A stretch of 64,000 nucleotides of DNA from Tetragonia tetragonoides (GCA_038025085.1 CM076149.1:27758001-27822000), one strand, 5' to 3'. Counted from the stretch's first letter, positions 1 through 9,455 are shown. Translations and numbers: made by a program. Notes: generated by a model not told the origin, from the letters alone.

Positions 1-545
1 TTGCAAACTGGATTCCAACTTTGAGTTCACTGTTCCTATCCGCCATCATTGGCCTTCCTACAAGGCTGCCTATCTTACTTAGTCCCGTTGCATTCCAGTA
101 TTTCACATTCAATCCCGGGAATTTTACCCAAATTGGTACCGAGGTCAGTTCCTCCTTTGCATAATCAATGTTCTCAGACCATGCCCTCACAATCATAGGT
201 TTATTGTCAAAGTGGTAAACCCCCTCTTGCAGAACAGCATCGCTCTGCTCTAGGGATTCAAATCTGACCAAGACCAACCCATTTTTCATCATGGCAATTT
301 TGCTCATCCCTCTTTTTCCCCAGATTCTTCGTAGAAAACCACTTAGGACACTAATTGGGGGCCTTGCTCCCATTACATAGCAAACCACAGCTTGATTCCA
401 GTAATTTATCTCAGACTCTATATCACTGAAATTTATTTCCCCCACCGGTTTCCCATCATGTAATTTAGGAGCAATAAAATCTAATTTAAATCCTGCATTT
501 TTTAATTTTGAGATGTCGAATTTTTCCCAAGCTGAATTGTTACCT
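1..545 (-). pseudogene. L0: 5'-truncated LINE, ORF1 fragment (runs off left edge)
   Basis: An open minus-strand frame of about 180 codons reads as the middle of the LINE ORF1 protein: it starts at a SAWEKFDISKLKNAG-like stretch and runs through the DUF4283-like region (YWNQAVVCYVMG, FLRRIWGKRG, GVYHFDNKPMIVR, VPIWVKFPGLN, GRPMMADRN). The zinc knuckle and ORF2 would lie left of the window. At 545 the homology to complete copies stops and ggttggaggtaatg begins, so the element is 5'-truncated inside ORF1. No stop codon breaks the visible part. It is the leftmost member of the L0-L1-L2 stack. Confidence 0.85.
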
Positions 546-559
546 GGTTGGAGGTAATG
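546..559. repeat. Left target-site duplication of L1
   Basis: The 14 bases ggttggaggtaatg here recur exactly at 3707-3720 and flank element L1, directly before its T-run. This is a clean target-site duplication. It shares only its 3' part (aatgtt) with the usual satellite site gatgccaatgtt. Confidence 0.85.
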
Positions 560-3500
560 TTTTTTTTTTTTTTTTTTGGTGTAAGTCAGAAATTGTATTA
601 TTGCTCTCTGTAATGTCACAAGATTACAGTCCTTAGGCAATGTAGGTCCAAGGCCACCTACTAGGTAGGGTTCCTTTTTGCTACATCCCTCTACTACCTT
701 ACAACCCTTCAATCTGGTGCAACTCACTACAGGCAGTGGTTCACCAACTCTGTACACATTACAATTTACAAAAATTAATCCTCACCATCTCTGTAGGCAT
801 TACAATTTGCAAAAATTATTTCTGACTTGCAACAAAATACAAAAACATATATAGCTAAAAATATTACAACTTCTTCTAGCTTTTCGACTCTGCTTGGAAC
901 TGTTACATTCCTCATTCTACCTTGCTACATCAACCTGCTGCTGATTACAGAATTTCCTTGTTTTCCACTGAATCTGCTTCTTCCTGCTTCTACTTTGCTT
1001 CTGTCCTGTACTCTGAATCCTCTGCTGGTGCAGTCTTCCAGAGCTGGTTCATTCCATCTTCTTTTCTGCAACAGGATGCAGTCTACTGGTTCCTTGCAAA
1101 TATGTCATGACCCCCTGTTAAGTTCTGCTTTCTGCTTTACTGTCTGGTGTAATCTGTCTGTTTGCTCTGTTCCTTGCTGTGATCCAGTTTAATTTCAGCC
1201 TATATCCCCCCTATCCAGATCTTGTCCCTGCTGGAGATCTTCCTCTTGCTGTTGCAGCATTGCTGTATTCTGCACCTGACTGCTTGCTGGACCTGTTGTG
1301 TCATCTGTGGCACTGGTATGCTGCCTTTGCCAGCAAAATGAGTATTTCTGCATCTCCATATCCAGTATACTGCTGCTGCTACCCCTGATGCATAAACTTC
1401 CTTCCTGATTCTCGAGCATTTTTGTCTGCTGATCCAGTTAAACATCCCCTGAATTGTACTTGCTCTTGCTGAAATTTGCAGCCATCCCTTTAACTGTTCC
1501 AGGACTTCTTTTGCAACTTTGCATTTGAAGAACAAGTGATTGTGTTCCTCTGGTTCCTGCTTGCACAGATAGCATAAGGCATCCCCATTCAGACATCCCA
1601 TCCTCTGGAATCTGTCCTTTGTTAGCAATCTATCCATTTGAGCCAGCCATAGGCAAAAACTATGTCTAGGCATGGATATCTTCCCCCATATCAAGTCTGC
1701 ATGCCTGCATTTTGTCATGTTTCCTTGTAGCATTCTGTATCCACTTCCAGCATTGTAAATACCATCAGATGCAAATTTCCATACCCCCCTTGCTGTGTAT
1801 TGCCCCTGGAAGTAACTTTTGATCTTGTTCAGTTTGTTCCAGTACCAACTTGTGCCCCATACTGGAACATAATTCTAGATGTTAACTCCTTTCAGATAAA
1901 TCCCATTGATCCACTTCACCCACAGTGTGTCTTTTTTTGTTGCAATATCCCAGATGTGCTTGCCATTCAGAGCTATGTTGAACCATTTGCAGTTCTTAAC
2001 ATTAAGTCCTCCATTGTTTCTTGGTCTGCATACCATATCCCAGGCCACCAAGCTTGTCTTATGTTTCTGCTCAGTTGTCCCCCACAAGAAAAATCTGCAT
2101 TTTTGCTCCACACTTTTTAGTACCCCAGTTGGCAAAATGAAGATACTTGACCAGTATACATGAATGGAGAATAGTACAGAGTTTATTAGTTGGACTCTCC
2201 CTGCATATGAAAGGTTCCTAGAGGCCCATATCTGCATCCTTTTTGTCATTTTGTCCACCAGACAATCACAATCTATTTTGCTCCATTTTGAGGGGGATAA
2301 TGGGACACCTAGGTATCTCATGGGCAAAGTACCCTCCCTGAAGCCTGAGAGTTGTAACAGTGCATTTTTTCCTTGCATATCCACCCCTGCTAAGTAGATG
2401 TTTGATTTTTCCTTGTTTGCATACAATCCTGTTGCTTTTGAGAAGTGGTTTATGCTGTTCATCATTGTGCTCACAGATGCGGTATCTGCTTTACAGAAAC
2501 ACATTAAGTCATCAGCAAAACATAGATGACTTAGTGCAAGCTCTTTGCACATGGGGTGCCAGCTGAAGCTCTTATCCATGCATGCTATTTTCAGGTTTCT
2601 TGACAAATATTCCATAACCAGTACAAATATTAATGGGGATATGGGGTCACCTTGTCTGATGCCCCGCTTTGCAATGAAATTCCCATGTGTTTCCCCATTT
2701 ATATTAATACTAAAACTTGCTGTTTTGATGCACTCTAGTAGCCACCCACTGAATTTTCCAGGGAATCCATACCCTTGCAGCATTTCCTTCACAAAACCCC
2801 AGTGGATTGTATCATATGCCTTCCTTATGTCTATCTTCATTATGCACCTGGGAGATGATTGTTTCCTGTTATAATGCTTAATAAGGTCCTGACATATCAT
2901 GATGTTGTTGACAATGGATCTCTGTGCAACAAAGGCTCCCTGGTTCACTGACACCAGCTCTGGTAGTACTTTTGCCAGTCTCCCACACAAGATCTTGGAG
3001 ATACACTTGTAGATTGTATTACAGCAGGCTATTGGTCTGAAATCAGATGCCTTTTCTGGATTTTGTATCTTCTGTACAAGGCACAGGTTTGTAGCATTTA
3101 CCTCCTTGAGCATTCTAGATGAGTCAAAAAAATCAATTATGGCTCCAGTCACTTCATCTCCTACAATTGGCCACGCTTCTTTGAAAAACCCTGAACCAAA
3201 GCCATCAGGACCCGGGCTTTTATTACAATCAATTGCAAACATTGCATTTTTCACCTCTTCTGCATACACAGGGGCTATAAGGTTCATCTGTTGGTGGATG
3301 TCTAGTCTGTGACCTGCTTGGAAGTATCTGTCTTCAGCTTTGCTTGTTCTGGTTCCTGTCACCCCCAACATATCCTTGTAAAATCTCACAAATTCTTCCA
3401 TGACCAGGTTCTGGTCCTCCAGAAGGGTCCCCTGTTGTGTCCTAATGGAGTGGATTCTGTTGTTATTACTTCTTTGCTTCATAACTGCATGGAAGAATTG

Positions 3501-3706
3501 ATTATTCCCATCTCCCAATTGTATCCACTTTGCCTTGCTTTTCTGCTGTAGGAAATTTTCAGCTGCCATATTAACCTCATTGTATCTTTTCCTGGCCTGT
3601 AATTCAGTCTGTTGTAATGCATCATTTAATGGCTCTTTGTTAGCTTCAGTCTGTGCTTGGGTCATGGCTATCCTAGCTGTATCTGCTTGTGCCAGAATAT
3701 CGCTTG
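560..3706 (-). mobile_element. L1: 5'-truncated L1-type LINE
   Basis: The element begins (its 3' end) with an 18-T run at 560-577, then the shared 3' UTR (ggtgtaagtcagaaattg and onward) to about 1199, then ORF2 on the minus strand. It stops at 3706 inside ORF2, just before the reverse-transcriptase domain. The 14-bp direct repeats on both sides are perfect. Its 3' portion (578-1674) is nearly identical to L9 (31107-32203): I counted about four substitutions by eye. Perfect duplications, a long tail and one nonsense codon all suggest a fairly recent insertion. Confidence 0.9.
1200..3706 (-). pseudogene. LINE ORF2 fragment of L1 (RT and zinc-finger part)
   Basis: This is the ORF2 polyprotein without its endonuclease. 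It starts at SDILAQAD, about residue 298 of the intact L2 protein. It contains the RT region (NKSPGPDGFGSGFF, KIDIRKAYD, RQGDPISPL, FADDLMCF) and the zf-RVT part (CYLCKQEPEEHNHLFFKC). One in-frame TAG at 1875-1877 (in VNI*NYVPVWG) splits it; both halves are in the same frame. Upstream of 3706 the frame stays open through the duplication into the 3' UTR of L2, giving a chance fusion up to 3890 that I do not regard as a gene. Confidence 0.9.
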
Positions 3707-3720
3707 GGTTGGAGGTAATG
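3707..3720. repeat. Right duplication of L1, also left flank of L2
   Basis: A second exact copy of ggttggaggtaatg. It is followed at once by the T-run of L2, so one copy serves both elements. Confidence 0.85.
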
Positions 3721-3761
3721 TTTTTTTTTTTGGTGCAAGTCAGAAATTGTATTATTGCTCT

Positions 3762-3783
3762 CTGTAATGTAACAAGATTACAG
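3762..3783 (-). other. Conserved 3' terminal stem-loop 1 of the LINE
   Basis: In the LINE RNA, CTGTAAT pairs with ATTACAG across an 8-nt loop, about 30 nt before the poly(A). The same 7-bp stem is at 9499-9520 (L3), 15173-15194 (L4) and 50180-50201 (L14), and in most other copies. L11 (38054-38075) has one change that stays a U-G wobble pair in the sense RNA. L10 has a different stem in the same place (32554-32566). This looks like a structured 3' signal for the reverse transcriptase; that role is inferred. Confidence 0.6.
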
Positions 3784-3810
3784 TCCTTAGGCAATGTAGA
3801 TCCAAGGCCA

Positions 3811-3823
3811 CCTACTAGGTAGG
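3811..3823 (-). other. Conserved 3' stem-loop 2 of the LINE
   Basis: The plus strand reads CCTAC-TAG-GTAGG, a 5-bp stem with a 3-nt loop. The sense RNA forms the equivalent hairpin. It is conserved in nearly every copy, including the diverged L10 (32592-32604), where the surrounding 3' UTR is otherwise unlike the rest. L11 carries one disrupting insertion. Conservation across diverged subfamilies suggests function. Confidence 0.55.
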
Positions 3824-4253
3824 GTTCCTTTTTGCTACATCCCTCTACTACCTTACATCCCTTCAATCTGGTGCAACTCACTACAGACAATGGTTCACCC
3901 TCTCTGTAAACATTACAATTTGCAAAAATTGTTTCCCACCATCTCTGTAAACATTACAATTTGCAAAAATTATTTCTGACTTACAGCAAAATACAAAAAC
4001 ATTTATATCTAAAAATATTACATACAAAACTTCCAGGAGTTGATGTATTCTGATTCTGACATGCTGTTGAGTCTAGCTTCTGCCCACTGGTTTTGATTCC
4101 CCTGCTGTAACCTGCTGCATAACCTTGCTGTCTTCCTCCTGCTGTTTGCTGACTTGATGCCTAACACATGCACTGATGACCTGCTGCCTCTGCTGGTTGC
4201 TCATCTGGTGCAGTCCTGTCTTTTTGCCTGAGTCTACTGTGGTACAAGAGCAC

Positions 4254-7200
4254 TTAAATTCTCTCTACCCATTTTTTGTCTTTGCTGTTGATTTTTCTCA
4301 GTCTGCTGCACTGTTGTATTCTGATCCTCACTGGTTGCTGAATCTGCTGCATGATCTGCATCACAGAAAGAGTGTTTCCCACAAAATGTTTAATATTTCT
4401 GCTTCTCCACAGCCAGTATACAGCTGCTGCTAGCCCAGCTGCATATACTTCCTTCCTGAAATTTGAGCATTTCTGCCTACTTATCCAGTTCAGCAAGCTC
4501 TGAATTGTGTTTGTTCTTGATGTAATCTGTAGCCAGCTTCTCACTTGTTGTAAGACATCTGCAGCCATGTTACATGTGAAGAAAAGGTGATTGTGGTCTT
4601 CTGGTTTTGCCTTGCACAGGTTGCATACATCATCCCCATTCAGGAAGCCCATGTTCTGCATTCTGTCCTTAGTTAACAATCTTCCCTGCTGAGCCAACCA
4701 TAGGCAGAAGCTGTGTCTTGGCATTGTTACCCTTCCCCAAATCAGGTTGGCATGTCTCTGCTTAGGCATATCTCCCACCAAAGTGCTGTATCCCCTTGCA
4801 GCTGTATAGCAACCATCTGCATCTCTTTTCCAGACCCCTCTAACTGTGTAATGCTCCTGGAAATAGCTCTTGATTTTGTTGAGTTTGGTCCAGTACCAGC
4901 TGGCACCCCACACTGGTGCATAATCCCAGAGATTTGTCCCTTTCAGATATATCCCATTTATCCATTTTACCCACAAAGTATCCTTTTTTGTGGCTAAATC
5001 CCAGATATGTTTTCCATTCAGAGCCACATTAAACCATTTGTAATTTTTTATGTTTATGCCCCCATTTTTCCTAGGTCTGCATACTATATCCCATGCCACC
5101 AGGTTGGTTTTGTGCTTCTCCTCAGTGGATCCCCATAAGAAATATCTGCATTTTTGTTCTATACTTTTAAGTACCCCTGCAGGCATTATGAAAATGCTAG
5201 ACCAGTACACATGTATAGAGAAAAGCACAGAATTTATGAGTTGGGTTCTTCCTGCATATGATAGGTTCCTAGAAGCCCATATCTGCAATTTTTTGGTCAT
5301 TTTATCAACCAAGCACTCACAGTCAATTTTGCTCCATTTAGATGGAGAAAGTGGGACTCCCAAGTACTTCATAGGTAATGTACCCTCCCTAAATCCAGAT
5401 AATGCTAACAATTCTCTTTTTGTTTCCTCATCCACACCAGCTATGTATAGGTTAGATTTCTCCTTATTAGCATGCAGCCCAGTAGCTTGTGCAAAGTAAT
5501 TTATGCAATTCATCATTATACTTACAGATTCAGGGGTAGCTTTGCAGAAACACATCAGATCATCAGCAAAACACAAGTGGCTCAAAGCTAGTTCCTTGCA
5601 CATGGGGTGCCAATTGAAGCTTTTGTCCATGCATGCAATTTTCAGAATCCTTGAGAAATACTCCATGACCAGCACAAATATCAATGGGGACACTGGATCT
5701 CCTTGCCTGATGCCACGTTGAGCAGTAAAGAATCCATGTACTCCACCATTTATGTTGATGCTGAAACTTGCAGTTTGTATACATTCCAGTATCCAGCCAA
5801 TAAACTTAATTGGGAATCCATACCCTTGCAGCATCTCCTTGATAAAGCTCCAGTGTATTGTATCATAAGCTTTCCTCAGGTCTATCTTCATCAAGCATCT
5901 AGGTGAGGATTGCTTCCTGTTGTAGTGCTTGATTAGGTCCTGACATATCATGATGTTGTGCACAATTGACCTTTGTGCCACAAAGGCACCCTGGTTCACA
6001 GAGATGAGGTCAGGTAGCACTGTTGCCAATCTTCCACATAGGATCTTTGAAATGCATTTGTATATGGTGTTGCAGCATGCAATAGGTCTGAAATCAGAGG
6101 CTTTTTCAGGGTTCCCTATTTTCTGCACAAGACAAAGGTTAGTTGCATTCACCTCTTTAAGCATTTTAGAGGCTTCAAAAAAATCTATAATTGCATTGGT
6201 CACTTCATCCCCAACAATACTCCATGCTTCCTTGAAGAAACCTGAGCCAAAGCCATCAGGGCCTGGGCTTTTATTCCTATCAATGTCAAACATAGCTCTC
6301 TGTACTTCCTCAGCAGTCACTGGTGCACTGATGCTCATCTGTTGTTGCATACTTAGTTTTTTCCCTGCTGAAAAGAAGCTCTCCTCTGCTGTAGTGCCTC
6401 TGGTTCCTGATACCCCCAGCATCTTCCTGTAAAACCCCACAAATTCTTCAATGATCAAGTCTTTTTCCTCCAATAAGATGCCCTCTTGTGTCTGTATGGA
6501 GTGCAATCTGTTTTGTTGCCTTCTCTGTTTCATAATTGCATGGAAAAACTGATTATTTCCATCTCCCAGTTGCACCCACCTAGCCTTGCTCTTTTGTTGT
6601 AGGAATGTCTCAGCTGCCAGGTTTATGTCGTTGAACCTTCTCCTAGCCTGAATTTCTCCCTTCTGCAGTAATTCATTCAGTGGCTCTTTGTTTGCATCTT
6701 CTTGTGCTTGATTCATTACTGATCTAGCAATCTCAGTCTGAGCTAAAATATCACTAAACTCAGCTCTGTTGAGCTTTTTCAATGCATGTTTCACATTTTT
6801 CAGTTTTTGGTATACCTTAAACATTTTTGTACCTTGTGTTCTACAATTCCATGCTTGCTGCACCAAGGCTAGGAATTCAGAGTGAAGGCACCACATATTA
6901 AAGAATTTAAAGGGGGTTTTATTAATATTCAGGTTTTTGTGCAGGGTTATGTAGATAGGGGTATGATCAGATACATCCTCTGGCATGAACTGTAGGGTGC
7001 ACTGGTCAAACTCCTGCATCCATAAACTGTTGACAAAGACCCAATCTATCTTAGAGTATACCCTTCCCCTCTCTTCATGCCTATTGTTCCAGGTATAAGG
7101 GCATCCAGACCAACTCATTTCATGTAAGAAACAGCTATCTATACAGGATTTAAAATCCTGAATTTCAGCATAGGTGACTGGCAAGCCACCTTGTCTGTTC

Positions 7201-7646
7201 TCATGAAGCAAAACATTGTTGAAATCCCCTCCAACAATCCATGGTTTGTTGCAGGTAGTAGCAAAATCATTCATATCCCTCCACAGTTGCTTCCTATCTT
7301 CTTTCTCATTCATTCCGTATACAAAACTCACCACAAAATCTTTTTTCCCTTCCTTGTTTCTCACATTACATATGACCATTTGCACAGAGGAAAAAATAAT
7401 GTCAACATGAAAATAATTAGGTAACCACCTAATCCAAATTCTACCAAGTCTGTGTTCATTGTGGTTACTAAATGATTCCCACTCTGGCATGAAACTATTT
7501 TTGCATTTTTCCAGGTTAACTAATCTAATTTTTGTTTCAAGAAAAGCTACCAATCCACATTTATTTTTTTTACAGTAGAGGGCCACATCCCTCTGCTTGT
7601 TTGGGCCATTCAGGCCTCTAACATTCCAAATAAGCATCCTATCCAT
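4254..7646 (-). CDS. LINE ORF2: endonuclease / reverse transcriptase (intact)
   Basis: A 1130-aa protein that cuts DNA and copies LINE RNA into it by target-primed reverse transcription. The N-terminal APE-type endonuclease shows NVRGLN (Asn8), LETK (Glu37), GGDFNN (Asp141, Asn143), SKIDW (Asp201) and SDH (226-228). The reverse transcriptase shows NKSPGPDGFGSGFF (about 458-471), KIDLRKAYD (Asp589), RQGDPVSPL (about 648-656) and the catalytic FADD (Asp695, Asp696). Near the C-terminus a zf-RVT-type cluster has Cys1008, Cys1011, His1018/His1020 and Cys1025. There is no RNase H domain that I can recognise. The start ATG lies inside the ORF1 stop overlap (ATGGATAG), a position kept in the other copies. 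All catalytic residues I looked for are present. Confidence 0.95.
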   Translation of the reverse strand: MDRMLIWNVRGLNGPNKQRDVALYCKKNKCGLVAFLETKIRLVNLEKCKNSFMPEWESFSNHNEHRLGRIWIRWLPNYFHVDIIFSSVQMVICNVRNKEGKKDFVVSFVYGMNEKEDRKQLWRDMNDFATTCNKPWIVGGDFNNVLLHENRQGGLPVTYAEIQDFKSCIDSCFLHEMSWSGCPYTWNNRHEERGRVYSKIDWVFVNSLWMQEFDQCTLQFMPEDVSDHTPIYITLHKNLNINKTPFKFFNMWCLHSEFLALVQQAWNCRTQGTKMFKVYQKLKNVKHALKKLNRAEFSDILAQTEIARSVMNQAQEDANKEPLNELLQKGEIQARRRFNDINLAAETFLQQKSKARWVQLGDGNNQFFHAIMKQRRQQNRLHSIQTQEGILLEEKDLIIEEFVGFYRKMLGVSGTRGTTAEESFFSAGKKLSMQQQMSISAPVTAEEVQRAMFDIDRNKSPGPDGFGSGFFKEAWSIVGDEVTNAIIDFFEASKMLKEVNATNLCLVQKIGNPEKASDFRPIACCNTIYKCISKILCGRLATVLPDLISVNQGAFVAQRSIVHNIMICQDLIKHYNRKQSSPRCLMKIDLRKAYDTIHWSFIKEMLQGYGFPIKFIGWILECIQTASFSININGGVHGFFTAQRGIRQGDPVSPLIFVLVMEYFSRILKIACMDKSFNWHPMCKELALSHLCFADDLMCFCKATPESVSIMMNCINYFAQATGLHANKEKSNLYIAGVDEETKRELLALSGFREGTLPMKYLGVPLSPSKWSKIDCECLVDKMTKKLQIWASRNLSYAGRTQLINSVLFSIHVYWSSIFIMPAGVLKSIEQKCRYFLWGSTEEKHKTNLVAWDIVCRPRKNGGINIKNYKWFNVALNGKHIWDLATKKDTLWVKWINGIYLKGTNLWDYAPVWGASWYWTKLNKIKSYFQEHYTVRGVWKRDADGCYTAARGYSTLVGDMPKQRHANLIWGRVTMPRHSFCLWLAQQGRLLTKDRMQNMGFLNGDDVCNLCKAKPEDHNHLFFTCNMAADVLQQVRSWLQITSRTNTIQSLLNWISRQKCSNFRKEVYAAGLAAAVYWLWRSRNIKHFVGNTLSVMQIMQQIQQPVRIRIQQCSRLRKINSKDKKWVERI
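7639..7646 (-). promoter_or_regulatory. ORF1 stop / ORF2 start overlap (ATGGATAG)
   Basis: The ORF2 ATG (7644-7646) begins inside the ORF1 codon CAT, and the ORF1 TAG ends 8 nt later, so the two frames overlap. The same octamer is at 18768-18775, 29779-29786, 36191-36198, 47518-47525 and 54111-54118. L11 (41656-41663) reads ATGAATAG. In L3 (13338-13345) the ATG has become ATC. Its persistence, even in the diverged L10, suggests coupled termination and re-initiation for ORF2; this is inference. Confidence 0.7.
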
Positions 7647-9042
7647 GACTATCAGTCAAGATAGGAGTCTTACCATGTACTGGTACTTCCTCTGATACTT
7701 GTTCTTCCTGCATTCCTGGCACTGTTACTTGCCCTTGTGCCTGTCTTCCCTCCTGATCCCCATCTACATCTTGGAGTATGTCAAATGGATTCTGTGATTG
7801 GGTTGCTGCATTGTTAGTCTGTTGAATTTGTCTGTAGAAACCTCTTCCAGCCCTTGTCCCTCTCCCTGCATTGCCCATCCTGCCTCTACCTCTCCCTGCA
7901 TTCTGCCATTGCTGTGTTCTTGGCTTTGCTTGCTGTGCAGGTATTTGGTGCACAGGCATTGTCTGTGTCATAGGCTCCTGTGTTGCTTTCTTTTTCCTGC
8001 ATTCAGTCTCACTGTGTCCATGTTGTTTGTAGTGGTTGCACAGTACAGGTTTCCAGTCATACTCAACTTCTTGTTCCACTATGTTCCCTCTTTCATTCTT
8101 GTAGTGTACCTTATCAGGATATTTCCCCCCTATCTCCACTTCAATCAAGACTCTGGCATATTGAATCCCTACTTTCAATTCAGTGTTTCTGTCAGCCATC
8201 ATTGGTCTGCCTACCAAACTTGCCATTTTACTCAGCCCTACTGCATTCCAATACTTGACATTTAGACCAGGGAATTTAACCCAAATAGGAACAGATGTGA
8301 GTTCCTCATGGGCATAGTCTATATTTTCAGCCCAAGGTCTAACAATCATTGGTTTATTGTCAAAATGGTAAACCCCTTCCTCTAGCACTGCATTTCTTTG
8401 TTCCATTGAATCAAATCGAACAATAACTAGCCCATTTTTCATCATAGCTATTTTATTCATTCCCCTCTTCGACCAAATTCTCCTAAGGAATCCACTAAGC
8501 ACACTGATAGGTGGTCTTGACCCCATAACATAGCAGACAACAGATTGATTCCAATAATTAATTTCAGATTCTATGTCCTTGAGGTTAATTTCACCTACTG
8601 GTTTCCCATCAAGCATAACAGGAGCTATAAAATCAAGTTTAAATCCAGCATTTTTAAGTTTTGTAATGTCGAATTTTTCCCAAGCAGATGTTTTACCTAA
8701 CTCTGCAAATTGTTGCTGTTTTTCTTGTGTCGCAGTTTCGACCTGTTCTTCATCGGAGGCTTGATTTCTAGCCCTTTCCTTCATCTTCGACAACCAAGAA
8801 TTAATTTTTTCTTGCGCTAATTCCATTTCCTGCAGAGTTTCAGAGTGCATTTCCGGTGACATAATTTCTGGGTCCTCCAATTCATCCGTTAAATTTCTCA
8901 TAACCCGACCTAGGTTTTCATGGGTTTGGGTCGAACGTTTTCTTTGTGTCACATTCTTCGTGGGAACAGGTGGAGCTGTCGATTTCTCCGCACTTTCATC
9001 ATCGTTTCCAATCCCTCGCTTTGATTTCTCTTTCTTCCCCAT
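7639..9042 (-). CDS. LINE ORF1: RNA-binding protein (open, zinc knuckle altered)
   Basis: A 467-aa ORF1 protein expected to coat the LINE RNA. Order: a lysine-rich start (MGKKEKSKRG), an acidic/helical stretch (about 45-110), a DUF4283-like domain (about 118-305; YVMGSRPPIS, FLRRIWSKRG, GVYHFDNKPMIVRPW, VPIWVKFPGLN), a zinc knuckle (from Cys335) and an RG-rich tail (NAGRGRGRMGNAGRG and onward). The knuckle reads CNHYKQHGHSETEC, whereas other copies have CNHCKQHGHSEHEC or CKHCKQYGHTEEEC, so the second zinc ligand is Tyr. The codon is TAC where others have TGC. This may impair RNA binding. The ATG follows a CT-rich leader and matches the start used in all full-length copies. Confidence 0.92.
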   Translation of the reverse strand: MGKKEKSKRGIGNDDESAEKSTAPPVPTKNVTQRKRSTQTHENLGRVMRNLTDELEDPEIMSPEMHSETLQEMELAQEKINSWLSKMKERARNQASDEEQVETATQEKQQQFAELGKTSAWEKFDITKLKNAGFKLDFIAPVMLDGKPVGEINLKDIESEINYWNQSVVCYVMGSRPPISVLSGFLRRIWSKRGMNKIAMMKNGLVIVRFDSMEQRNAVLEEGVYHFDNKPMIVRPWAENIDYAHEELTSVPIWVKFPGLNVKYWNAVGLSKMASLVGRPMMADRNTELKVGIQYARVLIEVEIGGKYPDKVHYKNERGNIVEQEVEYDWKPVLCNHYKQHGHSETECRKKKATQEPMTQTMPVHQIPAQQAKPRTQQWQNAGRGRGRMGNAGRGTRAGRGFYRQIQQTNNAATQSQNPFDILQDVDGDQEGRQAQGQVTVPGMQEEQVSEEVPVHGKTPILTDSHG

Positions 9043-9117
9043 CGAACTCAGAGTTGCTAATGGACGAACTCTGTAGAGAAGAAAAGGGAGAGCATTTTAG
9101 AGAGAGAAAAAAAATGC
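9043..9117 (-). promoter_or_regulatory. LINE 5' UTR, pyrimidine-rich
   Basis: The sense strand starts with a run of CTCTCT-type sequence (ctctctaaaatgctctc), as do the 5' ends at about 14838, 20250, 37690, 43130, 48960 and 55560. Such short CT-rich leaders would have to hold the internal promoter if the element transcribes itself; no TATA box is visible. Confidence 0.5.
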
Positions 9118-9153
9118 GATGCCAATGTTTTGGACGAACAGGTGGAGGTAATG
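9118..9153. other. Composite 5' flank of L2
   Basis: Here gatgccaatg is followed by 13 bases and then ggtggaggtaatg, directly before the satellite. The second motif nearly matches the left flank of L2 (one T fewer). So the usual satellite target motif and the L1/L2 target motif lie side by side. L2 either carries extra 5' sequence or inserted beside an older target copy. Confidence 0.55.
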
Positions 9154-9455
9154 TTAAGGCCCGAAAACGGGAGACATGGGTGATATTGGAGTTCGGGGAT
9201 GAAGGTGACCCTCCTGGGGCATCGGGGGTCCCCTAGGGCCATAATAGAGCCCCCGAAAAAATTTTGGGCGACAGCGGAAACCGGGCCCCGGGAATGCTCT
9301 TCGAGACGTGTTTTAGGCCTCCGGACGCAAACTTTTCGATGTTAATAATTTCGCCCCATATTGCACGGGACACCCCTAGGGGACATGGGAGGCGCCTAGG
9401 GTTGGTTATTGGGTCCCTGATAGGCTTGTAAGGGCGGTTTGACGCGATGCCAATG
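9154..9455. repeat. Satellite monomer S1
   Basis: A 302-bp GC-rich monomer running from ttaaggcccgaaaacgggag to gatgccaatg. It matches the other monomers throughout, including the cccctagggg palindrome region, the ttttcgacg stretch and the gggtccctgataggcttgta block. It lies between L2 and L3 in the same orientation as all other monomers. Confidence 0.9.

Larger units (their letters stand above)
3721..9117 (-). mobile_element. L2: full-length L1-type LINE with both ORFs open
   Basis: This is the best-preserved element in the window, about 5.4 kb. In sense order it has a 5' UTR (9117-9043) rich in CT, ORF1 (9042-7639), ORF2 (7646-4254), a CAG-rich 3' UTR (4253-3732) and an 11-nt poly(A) seen as T at 3721-3731. 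ORF1 and ORF2 overlap by 8 nt. No stop or frameshift interrupts either frame. The only visible defect is a Cys-to-Tyr change in the ORF1 zinc knuckle. The left flank is ggttggaggtaatg. On the right gatgccaatg (9118-9127), 13 further bases and ggtggaggtaatg (9141-9153) precede the satellite. Confidence 0.92.

Noticed and set aside
827..1388. Hydrophobic plus-strand frames that look like signal or membrane peptides
   Set aside because: They are antisense to the CAG-rich LINE 3' UTR; the CTGCTG-type reverse complement gives Leu/Cys/Ser-rich frames by composition, and the same frames recur at each copy (for example 31356-31917).
1875..3890. Fusion ORF joining L2 3' UTR sequence to L1 ORF2
   Set aside because: The first 60 or so residues come from the 3' UTR and target duplication; the join is an accident of insertion.
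5050..6432. Plus-strand frames of 70-190 codons inside the LINEs
   Set aside because: They lie opposite the ORF2 reading frame and recur at the same relative place in each copy, as expected for shadows of a conserved gene.
9154..9455. Satellite monomers as part of the LINE (an extended 5' or 3' UTR)
   Set aside because: S8 and S9 are tandem without a LINE, and stacked LINEs lack the monomer between them, so the two are separate units.
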